A stretch of 64,000 nt of DNA from contig NZ_JBGQOP010000007.1 in NCBI RefSeq assembly GCF_052119705.1, forward strand, positions 1-64,000, written 5' to 3'. This document shows, piece by piece, positions 1 through 7,471 of this stretch (position 1 is its first letter; each line of letters starts with the position of its first letter). The notes under the pieces are model-generated. The model was not told the DNA's origin, did not search any database, and saw only the letters and a list, made by a program, of their open reading frames with translations. This stretch comes from Oceanimonas sp052119705 (GTDB lineage Bacteria; Pseudomonadota; Gammaproteobacteria; Enterobacterales; Aeromonadaceae). The position numbers were made by a program, and so were the translations under genes.

Positions 1-238
1 AGGATTAACCCCCAACGCATATGCGCAGCAACTTAATGCTGCTTAAACTGGTGTCTACTTTAGTCGGGCCATTCCAAGAGCTTAATTTAAAATTCAACAT
101 TTAAAATTCAACATTGCCCAAAGGGCTAGCGCACCATACAAATGTTGGCCTTGCTGCTTGGCCTAGACGTTGTCTGTTGTAGGCACTACGACTGTGCTAG
201 ACTCTTTTTCCTTAAGCACCCTTGGAACCTTGCTAGCT
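1..238. other. Spacer upstream of trmJ
   Basis: No gene is visible here. The stretch holds a 10-bp palindrome CGCATATGCG (about 16-25), a small GCAGCA/TGCTGC hairpin (25-42), and a doubled AATTCAACATT motif ending in TTCAACATTGCC (about 90-117). The same TTCAACATTGCC motif recurs near 49800 and, inverted, near 18590, so it is a dispersed repeat. A TAGTCGGGC string near 61-69 resembles half of the IscR site found upstream of iscR, but a half site alone is weak evidence. Confidence 0.4.
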
Positions 239-973
239 ATGCTTGAGCAAATACGCATCGTGTTGGTTAACACCTCACACACTGGAAATATCGGCTCTGC
301 CGCCCGCGCCATGAAAACCATGGGCCTTACCGAGTTATGGCTGGTTGATCCCGTCGGCACTATCGACGATCAAGCTATCGCGCTGTCGGCGGGCGCTCAT
401 GACGTACTGGAAAATGCCCGCATCGTGGACACGCTGGCAGAAGCCGTTGCCGATTGCGGCCTGGTCATTGGCGCTAGCGCCCGTTCACGCACTTTATCTT
501 GGCCTATGTTAGATGCCCGTGAAGCCGGCGAAAAAGTACTGCGCGAAGCGCCACAGCATAAGGTTGCCTTGGTATTTGGCCGTGAACGCACGGGGTTAAG
601 TAACGATGAACTGCATCTGTGTCAGTTTCACGTGGCTATTCCTGCCAATCCAGATTACAGCTCCTTGAACTTAGCCATGGCCGTGCAAACCTTAAGCTAT
701 GAAGTACGCATGGCGTGGTTGGCGGCAGAACAAGCCAATGCCGAGCCTGAAACCGGCTATCCCTTATCGGCGGATCTGGAGCGTTTCTACCAGCATTTAG
801 AGCAGACCCTGCTTGAAACCGGCTTCATCATTAAACCTCATCCGGGGCAGGTGATGACCAAATTGCGCCGCTTTTTTAACCGAGCGCGACCCGAAGAGCA
901 GGAGCTGAATATCTTGCGCGGCATTCTCACTTCCATACAGAAAAATGGTCGCTCGTCCGGTGACAATAGTTGA
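239..973 (+). CDS. trmJ: tRNA (cytidine/uridine-2'-O-)-methyltransferase TrmJ
   Basis: A 244-residue SPOUT methyltransferase. The family methylates the 2'-O of nucleotide 32 in the tRNA anticodon loop using S-adenosylmethionine. The N-terminus (IRIVLVNTSHTGNIGSAARA, then MKTMGL) and the later knot segment (VFGRERTGLSNDEL, IPANPDYSSLNLAMAVQ) are diagnostic. An upstream in-frame start would add 23 residues, but ATG at 239 gives the MLEQIRIVLV start that matches E. coli TrmJ. It directly precedes iscR, as in E. coli, and about 80 bases holding the IscR operator separate them. In E. coli suhB sits on the other side of trmJ; here suhB is about 49 kb away. Confidence 0.96.
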   Translation: MLEQIRIVLVNTSHTGNIGSAARAMKTMGLTELWLVDPVGTIDDQAIALSAGAHDVLENARIVDTLAEAVADCGLVIGASARSRTLSWPMLDAREAGEKVLREAPQHKVALVFGRERTGLSNDELHLCQFHVAIPANPDYSSLNLAMAVQTLSYEVRMAWLAAEQANAEPETGYPLSADLERFYQHLEQTLLETGFIIKPHPGQVMTKLRRFFNRARPEEQELNILRGILTSIQKNGRSSGDNS

Positions 974-990
974 GTGTTTTAGTCGGGCTA

Positions 991-1015
991 ATACTTGACT
1001 GAATTACTCGGGTAT
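991..1015 (+). promoter_or_regulatory. Type 1 IscR operator with -35 element of the isc promoter
   Basis: This 25-bp site agrees with the published type 1 IscR consensus (ATA-SYYGACT-RWWWY-AGTC-RRSTAT) at 24 of 25 positions. The only mismatch is C for G in the second half. It contains TTGACT (995-1000), which can serve as the -35 element. In E. coli the [2Fe-2S] form of IscR binds such sites and represses the isc operon when Fe-S clusters are plentiful. The site lies 38 bases before the iscR start codon, so autoregulation is very likely conserved. Confidence 0.85.
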
Positions 1016-1052
1016 GGCAATCTGGCCGCATGTGTAGCTAGGGTGAAATTAG

Positions 1053-1511
1053 ATGAGACTAACATCAAAAGGGCGTTATGCAGTAACAGCCATGTTGGAT
1101 GTAGCCTTGCACTGTGATGCGGGCCCCGTATCACTGGCCCATATCTCTGAGCGTCAGGGTATTTCTCTGTCGTACCTTGAGCAATTATTCGCACGCTTGC
1201 GTAAGCACGGCTTAGTGAGCAGCGTGCGCGGCCCTGGCGGCGGTTATTTGCTGGGCCAGTCGCAAGCGGCCATTTCTGTGGGCGCCATTATTACCGCAGT
1301 CGATGAGTCGGTAGATGCCACTAAATGCCAAGGTAAGGGCGATTGTCATAACGGCAGTCAATGCCTTACTCACACCTTATGGTGCGCGCTAAGCGACCGT
1401 ATCAGTGATTTTTTAGACGGCATTAGCCTAGCCGAGCTGGTAAACCAGCAATCGAGACGGCGTGTGCCTGAGCAACAAGATAGCAGCTTAAGTCTGTTGA
1501 CTCTGGACTAA
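1053..1511 (+). CDS. iscR: Fe-S cluster-responsive regulator IscR
   Basis: A 152-residue Rrf2-family regulator that senses Fe-S status and controls the isc operon. The N-terminal winged helix (RLTSKGRYAVTAMLDVALH, ISLSYLEQLFARLRKHGLV, VRGPGGGYLL) binds DNA. Cluster ligands C92, C98, C104 and H107 are all present at the E. coli positions (KCQGKGDC, SQCLTH). GGTGA before ATG 1053 is a plausible ribosome site. It is the first gene of the operon, and iscS follows after 84 bases. Confidence 0.97.
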   Translation: MRLTSKGRYAVTAMLDVALHCDAGPVSLAHISERQGISLSYLEQLFARLRKHGLVSSVRGPGGGYLLGQSQAAISVGAIITAVDESVDATKCQGKGDCHNGSQCLTHTLWCALSDRISDFLDGISLAELVNQQSRRRVPEQQDSSLSLLTLD

Positions 1512-1595
1512 GCAAACAGCAATTGAGCCTAATTTTTTAGTATTAAATGTCGATGACAAGACTGCCAACCAAGCAGCGTCGTAATGGAGAATAAA

Positions 1596-2810
1596 ATGAA
1601 ACTGCCCATTTACCTCGACTATGCGGCTACCTGCCCGGTAGATCCACGCGTTGCCGAACAGATGATGCAATGCCTCACCCCAGATGGCATTTTTGGTAAC
1701 CCAGCTTCTCGCTCCCACCGTTTCGGTTGGCAAGCAGAAGAGCGTGTAGATATCGCGCGTAACCAAATTGCCGACTTGATCAATGCCGACCCGCGCGAGA
1801 TCGTCTTTACCTCTGGTGCAACCGAGTCTGATAACTTGGCCATTAAAGGCATTGCCAACTTCTACGGTAAAAAAGGTAAGCACATTATTACCTCTAAAAC
1901 CGAGCACAAGGCAGTTCTGGATCCTTGCCGTCAATTAGAGCGTGAAGGCTATGAGGTGACCTATTTAGAGCCTCAATCCAGTGGTCTGTTTACGCTAGCA
2001 CAAATTGAAAACGCCATGCGTGACGACACCATTTTGGTGAGCATCATGCACGTAAATAACGAAACCGGCGTTATTCAAGACGTGAAGGCTATCGGTGCCT
2101 TGTGCCGGAGCCGCAAGATAATGTTCCACGTTGATGCGGCACAAAGTGTTGCCAAAATTGACGTCGACGTAAAAGACATGAATATCGACTTGTTGTCGAT
2201 ATCTGGTCACAAATCCTATGGTCCTAAAGGCATAGGCGCGCTGTATGTATCTCGTAAACCACGGGTGCGCTTAGAAGCACAAATGCACGGTGGCGGCCAT
2301 GAACGCGGTATGCGCTCTGGCACCTTGCCTACTCACCAAATCGTGGGTATGGGCGAAGCGATGCGTATCGCTAAAGAAGAAATGCACAGTGAAGGCGAGC
2401 GTATCTTAGCCTTACGCCAGCGTTTGTATAACGGCCTTAAAGACATCGAAGAAGTATATGTAAACGGTGATCTTGAGCGCAGAGTGCCGGGCATTTTGAA
2501 TATCAGCTTCGCCTATGTGGAAGGTGAGTCCTTGATCATGGCTTTGAAAGACTTAGCCGTGTCGTCAGGCTCAGCTTGTACCTCAGCCAGTCTAGAGCCT
2601 TCTTATGTACTGCGCGCTTTAGGGTTAAATGATGAATTAGCTCACAGCTCGATTCGTTTTAGCATTGGCCGCTTTACTACCGAAGCACAGATTGACTACG
2701 CCATTACCTTGGTGAACGAAGCCATTGGTCGCCTGCGTGACATGTCTCCGTTGTGGGAAATGTTTAAAGACGGAATAGATTTAGATCAGGTTGAATGGGC
2801 ACACCACTAA
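1596..2810 (+). CDS. iscS: Cysteine desulfurase IscS
   Basis: A 404-residue PLP enzyme that removes sulfur from L-cysteine as a persulfide. It passes the sulfur to IscU for cluster assembly, and the same persulfide pool feeds TusA, ThiI and MnmA (mnmA lies at 59.1-60.2 kb). The PLP lysine is in SGHKSYGPKG and the persulfide cysteine in SSGSACTSAS. The MRSGTLPTHQ and LAHSSIRFSIGRF blocks are conserved, and the length equals E. coli IscS. An in-frame ATG lies 12 bases upstream, but GGAG at 1586-1589 is well spaced for ATG 1596, which gives the conserved MKLPIYLDY start. An unusual detail is CP in place of the usual TT in the LDYAATCP segment. Confidence 0.97.
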   Translation: MKLPIYLDYAATCPVDPRVAEQMMQCLTPDGIFGNPASRSHRFGWQAEERVDIARNQIADLINADPREIVFTSGATESDNLAIKGIANFYGKKGKHIITSKTEHKAVLDPCRQLEREGYEVTYLEPQSSGLFTLAQIENAMRDDTILVSIMHVNNETGVIQDVKAIGALCRSRKIMFHVDAAQSVAKIDVDVKDMNIDLLSISGHKSYGPKGIGALYVSRKPRVRLEAQMHGGGHERGMRSGTLPTHQIVGMGEAMRIAKEEMHSEGERILALRQRLYNGLKDIEEVYVNGDLERRVPGILNISFAYVEGESLIMALKDLAVSSGSACTSASLEPSYVLRALGLNDELAHSSIRFSIGRFTTEAQIDYAITLVNEAIGRLRDMSPLWEMFKDGIDLDQVEWAHH

Positions 2811-2868
2811 TGTGTTAAACCTAAACAATTGGTGTCTAAACCATTAAGCATTGAGTGAGGATTGAATC

Positions 2869-3255
2869 ATGGCTTACAGCGAAAAAGTAATAGATCACTA
2901 TGAAAACCCCCGTAATGTCGGCGGTTTTGACAAAAATGACCCGACCATAGCCACTGGTATGGTGGGTGCACCGGCCTGTGGCGACGTGATGAAGCTGCAG
3001 CTTAAGATCAACGATGCGGGTATTATCGAAGACGCCAAGTTCAAAACCTACGGTTGCGGCTCGGCAATTGCCTCAAGCTCTTTGATCACCGAATGGGTGA
3101 AAGGTAAGAGCTTAGAAGAAGCAGGTAGCATTAAAAATACCGATATCGCCGAAGAGTTGGCTTTGCCGCCAGTAAAAATTCACTGCTCAATTTTGGCAGA
3201 GGATGCGATTAAGGCCGCTATCGAAGATTATAAGAAGAAGAAAAACTTAGCGTAA
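2869..3255 (+). CDS. iscU: Fe-S cluster scaffold protein IscU
   Basis: A 128-residue scaffold on which [2Fe-2S] clusters are built from IscS sulfur and iron, then released with the help of HscB/HscA. Ligand cysteines C37 (GAPACGD), C63 (TYGCGSA) and C106 (KIHCSI) and residue D39 are present. The HscA recognition motif LPPVK lies at 99-103. The start follows GAGTGAGGATTGAATC with a clear AGGA site. It lies 58 bases after iscS and 11 before iscA. Confidence 0.97.
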   Translation: MAYSEKVIDHYENPRNVGGFDKNDPTIATGMVGAPACGDVMKLQLKINDAGIIEDAKFKTYGCGSAIASSSLITEWVKGKSLEEAGSIKNTDIAEELALPPVKIHCSILAEDAIKAAIEDYKKKKNLA

Positions 3256-3266
3256 ACGGAGACACC

Positions 3267-3590
3267 ATGGCGATCACCATTACCGATGCCGCAGCACAGC
3301 GCGTGCAGACTTTCTTGACCAATAGAGGCAAAGGCTTAGGCTTGCGCTTAGGGGTGAAAACCTCGGGCTGCTCGGGTCTGGCCTATGTGCTGGAATTTGT
3401 CGATGAACTGGCTGAAGGCGATCAAGTGTTTGAGCATGGCGAGGTTAAGGTGATCGTCGATAGCAAAAGCTTGGTGTATCTGGACGGTACCGAACTCGAC
3501 TTCGCCAAAGAAGGGTTGAACGAAGGCTTTAAATTCAACAACCCCAATACCGATGGCGAATGTGGTTGCGGCGAAAGCTTTAACGTTTAA
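3267..3590 (+). CDS. iscA: A-type Fe-S carrier protein IscA
   Basis: A 107-residue A-type carrier that moves clusters from the scaffold to targets, notably [4Fe-4S] proteins. The three invariant cysteines are C35 (TSGCSG), C99 and C101 (CGCGESFNV end). An ACGGAGA ribosome site precedes ATG 3267. It is co-transcribed between iscU and hscB. ErpA and SufA share this fold, but the operon position settles the identity. Confidence 0.96.
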   Translation: MAITITDAAAQRVQTFLTNRGKGLGLRLGVKTSGCSGLAYVLEFVDELAEGDQVFEHGEVKVIVDSKSLVYLDGTELDFAKEGLNEGFKFNNPNTDGECGCGESFNV

Positions 3591-3659
3591 GCACTTGGCA
3601 TAATAGGATCTGGCATGACGGCACCGAGTAGTATGACCCTAGATAAAATAGGGCAAGGC

Positions 3660-4178
3660 ATGAATTACTTTGAACTGTTTGGCTTGAACCCTCAGTTTGA
3701 GCTAGACAGCCAGCTGTTATCCGAGACGTATCGGGGGTTGCAAATGCAGTTTCACCCCGATAAATTTGCCGCCCATCCCGAGCGTGAGCGTCTGCAGGCG
3801 GTACAAACTGCCGCCTTTATTAACGATGCCTATACCAAGCTCAAACAACCGCTAAATCGTGCCGAGTACTTGTTGTCCTTGCAGGGCGTTGCACTCAATG
3901 CCGAGCAGCAAACGTTAAAAGACTCGCTGTTTTTAATGCAGCAGATGGAATGGCGTGAGCAGCTCGAAGAATTGCCTGAAGCGGATGACATATTTTCTGC
4001 CATGCAGTCTTTTGAGCAAGAGTTGCAGCAGGCCAGCAGCGATTATTATGCCGAGCTTGCGCAGCAATTGTCGGCTGCCGACTGGCAAGCCGCCGCCGAT
4101 ACGGTACGTAAACTTAAATTCATGACTAAGCTGCATGCCGAACTCGAACGTTTGGAAGATGCACAGCAGGACTTCTAA
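3660..4178 (+). CDS. hscB: J-domain co-chaperone HscB
   Basis: A co-chaperone that delivers IscU to HscA and stimulates its ATPase. The N-terminal J-domain carries the essential HPD motif (MQFHPDKFAAHP). The C-terminal half (LLSLQGVALNAEQQ, AADTVRKLKFMTKL) is the IscU-binding three-helix region. Start choice: ATG 3660 gives MNYFELFGL, which matches E. coli HscB, and a 172-residue product. An in-frame ATG at 3615 with a good AGGAT site would add 15 residues and cannot be excluded. hscA begins 5 bases after the stop. Confidence 0.93.
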   Translation: MNYFELFGLNPQFELDSQLLSETYRGLQMQFHPDKFAAHPERERLQAVQTAAFINDAYTKLKQPLNRAEYLLSLQGVALNAEQQTLKDSLFLMQQMEWREQLEELPEADDIFSAMQSFEQELQQASSDYYAELAQQLSAADWQAAADTVRKLKFMTKLHAELERLEDAQQDF

Positions 4179-4183
4179 CCCTA

Positions 4184-6025
4184 ATGGCATTACTACAAAT
4201 TTCTGAGCCGGGCCAAAGCGCGGCTCCGCATGAACACAAGTGGGCAGTAGGTATCGATCTGGGTACCACAAATTCGTTAGTGGCCGTGGTGCGCAGCGGA
4301 GTGCCCGAAACGCTGAACGACGACCAAGGTCGTGATTTGCTGCCCTCAGTGGTGCATTACGGCACTCAAGCGCTGCGTGTGGGTTTTGACGCCAAGCATG
4401 AAGCCGATCAAGACCCTCAATATACGATTTCCTCCGTTAAACGCTTACTGGGCAAAGCCTTGGCCGATATTCCGCGCCAGCGTTTGCCCTATGTGTTTAA
4501 TGAAAGTGATAAAGGCCTTATCAGCCTAGACACCCCGCAAGGGCCGGTGAATCCGGTGCAGGTGTCGGCCGAAATTCTTAAAGTATTGGCCGCGCGTGCC
4601 GAGGCAAGCCTTGGCAATCCGGTGCAAGGTGCCGTGATTACCGTGCCCGCTTACTTTGATGATGCCCAGCGCCAAGGCACCAAAGATGCGGCGCAATTAG
4701 CGGGCTTGCAGGTATTGCGTTTGCTTAACGAGCCGACCGCCGCAGCCCTTGCCTACGGCTTAGACTCCGGTCAGGAGGGCGTGATCGCCGTGTTTGACTT
4801 GGGCGGCGGCACCTTTGATATTTCTATTTTACGCCTGCACCGCGGTGTATTTGAAGTATTGGCGACCGGTGGCGACTCGGCATTGGGCGGCGATGACTTT
4901 GACCATATGCTGGCGGATTGGATCCAACAGCAAGCCTGCCTCACCGAGCTTAGCCCCAGCCAACAGCGTAATCTGTTGGATGTGGCCTGTGCGGCTAAAC
5001 AACGCCTCACCGACCAAGACGCGGTTGAAATCAGCTGGCAAGGTTGGCAGGGCAGCGTAAGCCGCGGTGAGTTTGAAGCGCTGATTTTACCTTGGGTAAA
5101 TAAAACCTTGCAGTCTTGTCGCCGCGCATTGAAAGATGCGGGCGTAACGGCCGCCGAGGTTCAAGAAGTAGTGATGGTCGGCGGTTCAACCCGCGTGCCC
5201 TTAGTGCGTACGCGCGTAGGCGAGTTTTTTGCCACCGAGCCTTTAACCAGTCTGGATCCTGATAAAGTCGTCGCCATAGGTGCAGCCATTCAGGCAGATG
5301 TGCTGATCGGCAACAAGCCGGACAGCGATATGTTGTTGCTGGATGTGATCCCGCTGTCTTTAGGTTTGGAGACCATGGGCGGCTTGGTGGAAAAAGTGAT
5401 CCCCCGCAACACCACTATCCCTGTGGCGCGCGCCCAAGAATTTACCACCTTTAAAGGTGGCCAAACTGCCATGGCCATTCATGTGCTGCAAGGCGAGCGC
5501 GAGCTAGTGGCGGATTGCCGCTCTTTGGCGCGCTTTAATTTGACGGGGATTCCGCCGATGGCGGCGGGTGCGGCACATATTTTAGTGACCTTTCAGGTAG
5601 ACGCAGATGGTTTGTTATCGGTGAGTGCCATGGAGAAATCCTCAGGGGCACAGGCGGCCATTGAAGTGAAACCTTCTTATGGTTTAGCCGAGGCCGAAAT
5701 CACTCAGATGCTAACCGCTTCGTTTGAGCATGCTAAAGATGACATAGCCGCGCGTATGCTGGCCGAGCAAAAAGTTGAAGCGGCGCGGGTAATTGAGAAT
5801 ATCAACAGTGCGTTGGCTAATGATGCCGCCTTACTGAGCGAGTCTGAACTTGCCTTAATCGTGGCCAGTGTCGCCAGCTTGCAGCAAACCGCCCATAGTG
5901 ACGATCTCGCGGCCATCAAGCAGGCTATCGAACAAACAGACCAACAAACGGCTGACTTTGCCGCCCGTCGAATGGATGCATCCATTCGTCGAGCTCTGGC
6001 CGGACAACGAGTAGATAAGGTGTAA
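4184..6025 (+). CDS. hscA: Hsp70-class chaperone HscA
   Basis: A 613-residue specialised Hsp70 that uses ATP to pull on IscU and release its cluster. The nucleotide-binding domain shows GIDLGTTNS, the VFDLGGGTFDIS phosphate loop and VMVGGSTRVPLVR. The substrate-binding domain follows from about residue 390 (LLLDVIPLSLGLETMGG). Length is close to E. coli HscA (616). It sits 5 bases after hscB and 1 base before fdx, so translation is probably coupled. Confidence 0.97.
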   Translation: MALLQISEPGQSAAPHEHKWAVGIDLGTTNSLVAVVRSGVPETLNDDQGRDLLPSVVHYGTQALRVGFDAKHEADQDPQYTISSVKRLLGKALADIPRQRLPYVFNESDKGLISLDTPQGPVNPVQVSAEILKVLAARAEASLGNPVQGAVITVPAYFDDAQRQGTKDAAQLAGLQVLRLLNEPTAAALAYGLDSGQEGVIAVFDLGGGTFDISILRLHRGVFEVLATGGDSALGGDDFDHMLADWIQQQACLTELSPSQQRNLLDVACAAKQRLTDQDAVEISWQGWQGSVSRGEFEALILPWVNKTLQSCRRALKDAGVTAAEVQEVVMVGGSTRVPLVRTRVGEFFATEPLTSLDPDKVVAIGAAIQADVLIGNKPDSDMLLLDVIPLSLGLETMGGLVEKVIPRNTTIPVARAQEFTTFKGGQTAMAIHVLQGERELVADCRSLARFNLTGIPPMAAGAAHILVTFQVDADGLLSVSAMEKSSGAQAAIEVKPSYGLAEAEITQMLTASFEHAKDDIAARMLAEQKVEAARVIENINSALANDAALLSESELALIVASVASLQQTAHSDDLAAIKQAIEQTDQQTADFAARRMDASIRRALAGQRVDKV

Positions 6026-6026
6026 T

Positions 6027-6365
6027 ATGGCTAAGATTGTATTTTTGCCTCATGCGGAGCTGTGCCCAGAGGGTGCTGAAGTTGAAAGCCTGCCCGGTGA
6101 GACGGTATTGGATGCGGCGCTGCGCAATGGCATTGATATCGAGCATGCCTGTGAAAAGGTCTGTGCTTGTACCACCTGCCATATCATAGTGCGTGAAGGC
6201 TTTGACTCACTGAATGAAAGCAGTGAGCTAGAAGATGACATGTTAGACAAAGCTTGGGGCCTAGAGCCTGAGTCGCGATTGGGCTGTCAAACGCGCTTGG
6301 CCGATGAAGACTTGGTGGTGGAGATCCCTAAATACACAGTTAACATGGTTTCTGAGAGCCAATAG
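6027..6365 (+). CDS. fdx: ISC-type [2Fe-2S] ferredoxin Fdx
   Basis: A 112-residue adrenodoxin-type ferredoxin that supplies electrons during cluster assembly on IscU. The cluster ligands are C42, C48, C51 (ACEKVCACTTC) and C87 (RLGCQTR). The start codon follows the hscA stop after a single base, with AAGGTG inside the end of hscA as ribosome site. It belongs to the isc operon. Confidence 0.97.
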   Translation: MAKIVFLPHAELCPEGAEVESLPGETVLDAALRNGIDIEHACEKVCACTTCHIIVREGFDSLNESSELEDDMLDKAWGLEPESRLGCQTRLADEDLVVEIPKYTVNMVSESQ

Positions 6366-6374
6366 GAGTCTTTT

Positions 6375-6575
6375 ATGAGTCTTAAATGGACAGACAGTCG
6401 AGAAATAGCACTCGATCTTTTAGAAGCCCATCCGGATACGGATCCTAAAACCGTGCGCTTTACCGATCTACATCAGTGGATCTGTGAGCTGGACGGCTTT
6501 GATGATGACCCTAAGCGCTCCAACGAGGGTATCTTAGAGGCGGTGATCATGATCTGGATGGATGAGTTTGATTGA
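6375..6575 (+). CDS. iscX: IscX, small acidic ISC protein
   Basis: A 66-residue acidic protein that closes the isc operon. The family binds IscS and iron and tunes the rate of cluster assembly. MSLKWTDSREIALDLLEAHP, FTDLHQWICELDGFDDDP and a WMDEFD-type end are typical. A TAGGAG site precedes the ATG, 9 bases after fdx. A strong hairpin terminator follows at 6651-6680. Confidence 0.96.
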   Translation: MSLKWTDSREIALDLLEAHPDTDPKTVRFTDLHQWICELDGFDDDPKRSNEGILEAVIMIWMDEFD

Positions 6576-6582
6576 TTTGTGA

Positions 6583-6647
6583 GTGAGGTATGAAGAGGGA
6601 GGCTCAGGCGAAGCTGCACGCCTCTCTTTCTCATACTCTTCCCTCAC
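6583..6647. repeat. Family C inverted pair after iscX
   Basis: GTGAGGTATGAAGAGGGAGGC on the left can pair with the GCCTCTC..CATACTCTTCCCTCAC arm on the right, with a loop of about 16 bases. Similar GTGAAG/GTGAGG..CTTCAC/CCTCAC arms recur in many spacers of the window (28351-28443, 39911-40200, 46091-46137, 46409-46596, 63568-63800). It lies between the iscX stop and the terminator. Confidence 0.6.
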
Positions 6648-6650
6648 TCT

Positions 6651-6680
6651 AAAGCCACAGTGTTTGACTGTGGCTTTTTT
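6651..6680 (+). terminator. Terminator of the isc operon
   Basis: AAAGCCACAG and CTGTGGCTTT form a 10-bp stem around a 7-base loop, followed by a T-rich run. This is a textbook rho-independent terminator 76 bases after the iscX stop. Confidence 0.9.
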
Positions 6681-6738
6681 GTTTTTAAGGTCGGTGCTCG
6701 GTTACTTTGGGCGCAGTAATTAAATTATCGGCAAGCAG

Positions 6739-6767
6739 TGTTAACGGAAGTGGTTTTTACGTATAAT
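6739..6767 (+). promoter_or_regulatory. Putative ndk promoter
   Basis: A perfect TATAAT -10 box is at 6762-6767. A weak -35 (TGTTAA, 6739-6744) lies 17 bases before it. ndk starts 51 bases after the -10 box. No terminator lies between this box and ndk. Confidence 0.6.
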
Positions 6768-6818
6768 TGCGCCGTTTTCATACCAAAACCTTTGGGTTAA
6801 CCTATTTAAGGAATCAAG

Positions 6819-7250
6819 ATGGCTATCGAACGTACTTTCTCTATCATTAAGCCTGATGCAGTAGCAAAAAACTTAGTTGGCGCTATCTATCAGCGTTTTG
6901 AAGCCGCGGGTCTGAAGATCGTTGCTGCTAAAATGGTTCACTTGGACAACGCTAAAGCAGAAGGTTTCTACGCTGAGCACAGCGAGCGTCCTTTCTTTAA
7001 AGCACTGGTCGACTTCATGATCTCAGGTCCTGTAATGGTCAGCGTATTAGAAGGCGAAAACGCCGTACTGCGTCACCGTGAAATCATGGGTGCCACTAAC
7101 CCAGCTGATGCTTTGGCCGGTACTCTTCGCGCCGACTACGCTGACAGCATCGACGAAAACGCCGTTCACGGTTCAGATGCGCCTGCTTCTGCTGCCCGTG
7201 AAATCGCGTATTTCTTCAGCGATGCTGAGCTGTGCCCACGCACACGTTAA
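6819..7250 (+). CDS. ndk: Nucleoside diphosphate kinase
   Basis: A 143-residue kinase that transfers the gamma phosphate of ATP to other NDPs through a phosphohistidine, balancing NTP and dNTP pools. The catalytic H117 is in ENAVHGSDAP. The N-terminal ERTFSIIKPDAV and C-terminal AREIAYFFSDAELCPRTR are conserved. TAAGGAA precedes ATG 6819. It is a single-gene unit with its own promoter and terminator. It sits between the isc operon and rlmN, as in many gammaproteobacteria. Confidence 0.97.
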   Translation: MAIERTFSIIKPDAVAKNLVGAIYQRFEAAGLKIVAAKMVHLDNAKAEGFYAEHSERPFFKALVDFMISGPVMVSVLEGENAVLRHREIMGATNPADALAGTLRADYADSIDENAVHGSDAPASAAREIAYFFSDAELCPRTR

Positions 7251-7280
7251 TTCACCGCTTGCTAAGTCAAGTTGCTGAAT

Positions 7281-7308
7281 AAAAAAAGGAGCCTAGGCTC
7301 CTTTTTTT
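7281..7308 (+). terminator. Terminator of ndk
   Basis: A-rich tract, then AGGAGCC and GGCTCCT around a TA centre, followed by seven T. The symmetric A and T tracts would let it work in either direction. Confidence 0.9.
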
Positions 7309-7327
7309 ATGTCCGCCATTTGGCATG

Positions 7328-7358
7328 AGTCACTTACCTGTGTTTTTGTGACTTTTTT
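7328..7358 (+). promoter_or_regulatory. Possible hairpin in the leader of the nucleobase permease gene
   Basis: AGTCAC (7328-7333) and GTGACT (7348-7353) can pair, and a T-run follows. It lies about 115 bases before the permease start and could be a weak terminator or attenuator. The stem is only 6 bp, so the call is tentative. Confidence 0.3.
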
Positions 7359-7471
7359 GTTAAGAAATAACTTATCATCATTAATTTTGTTTACATTTCA
7401 TTTCGCTTAAATCATCATTTGGTCGTGGTAATAGGACCTATCTAAGACTTAATATGCAGGAAGCAAATTAA

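Noticed and set aside
59..69. IscR half site upstream of trmJ
   Set aside because: Only TTTAGTCGGGC is shared with the region before iscR. The other half of the dyad is missing.
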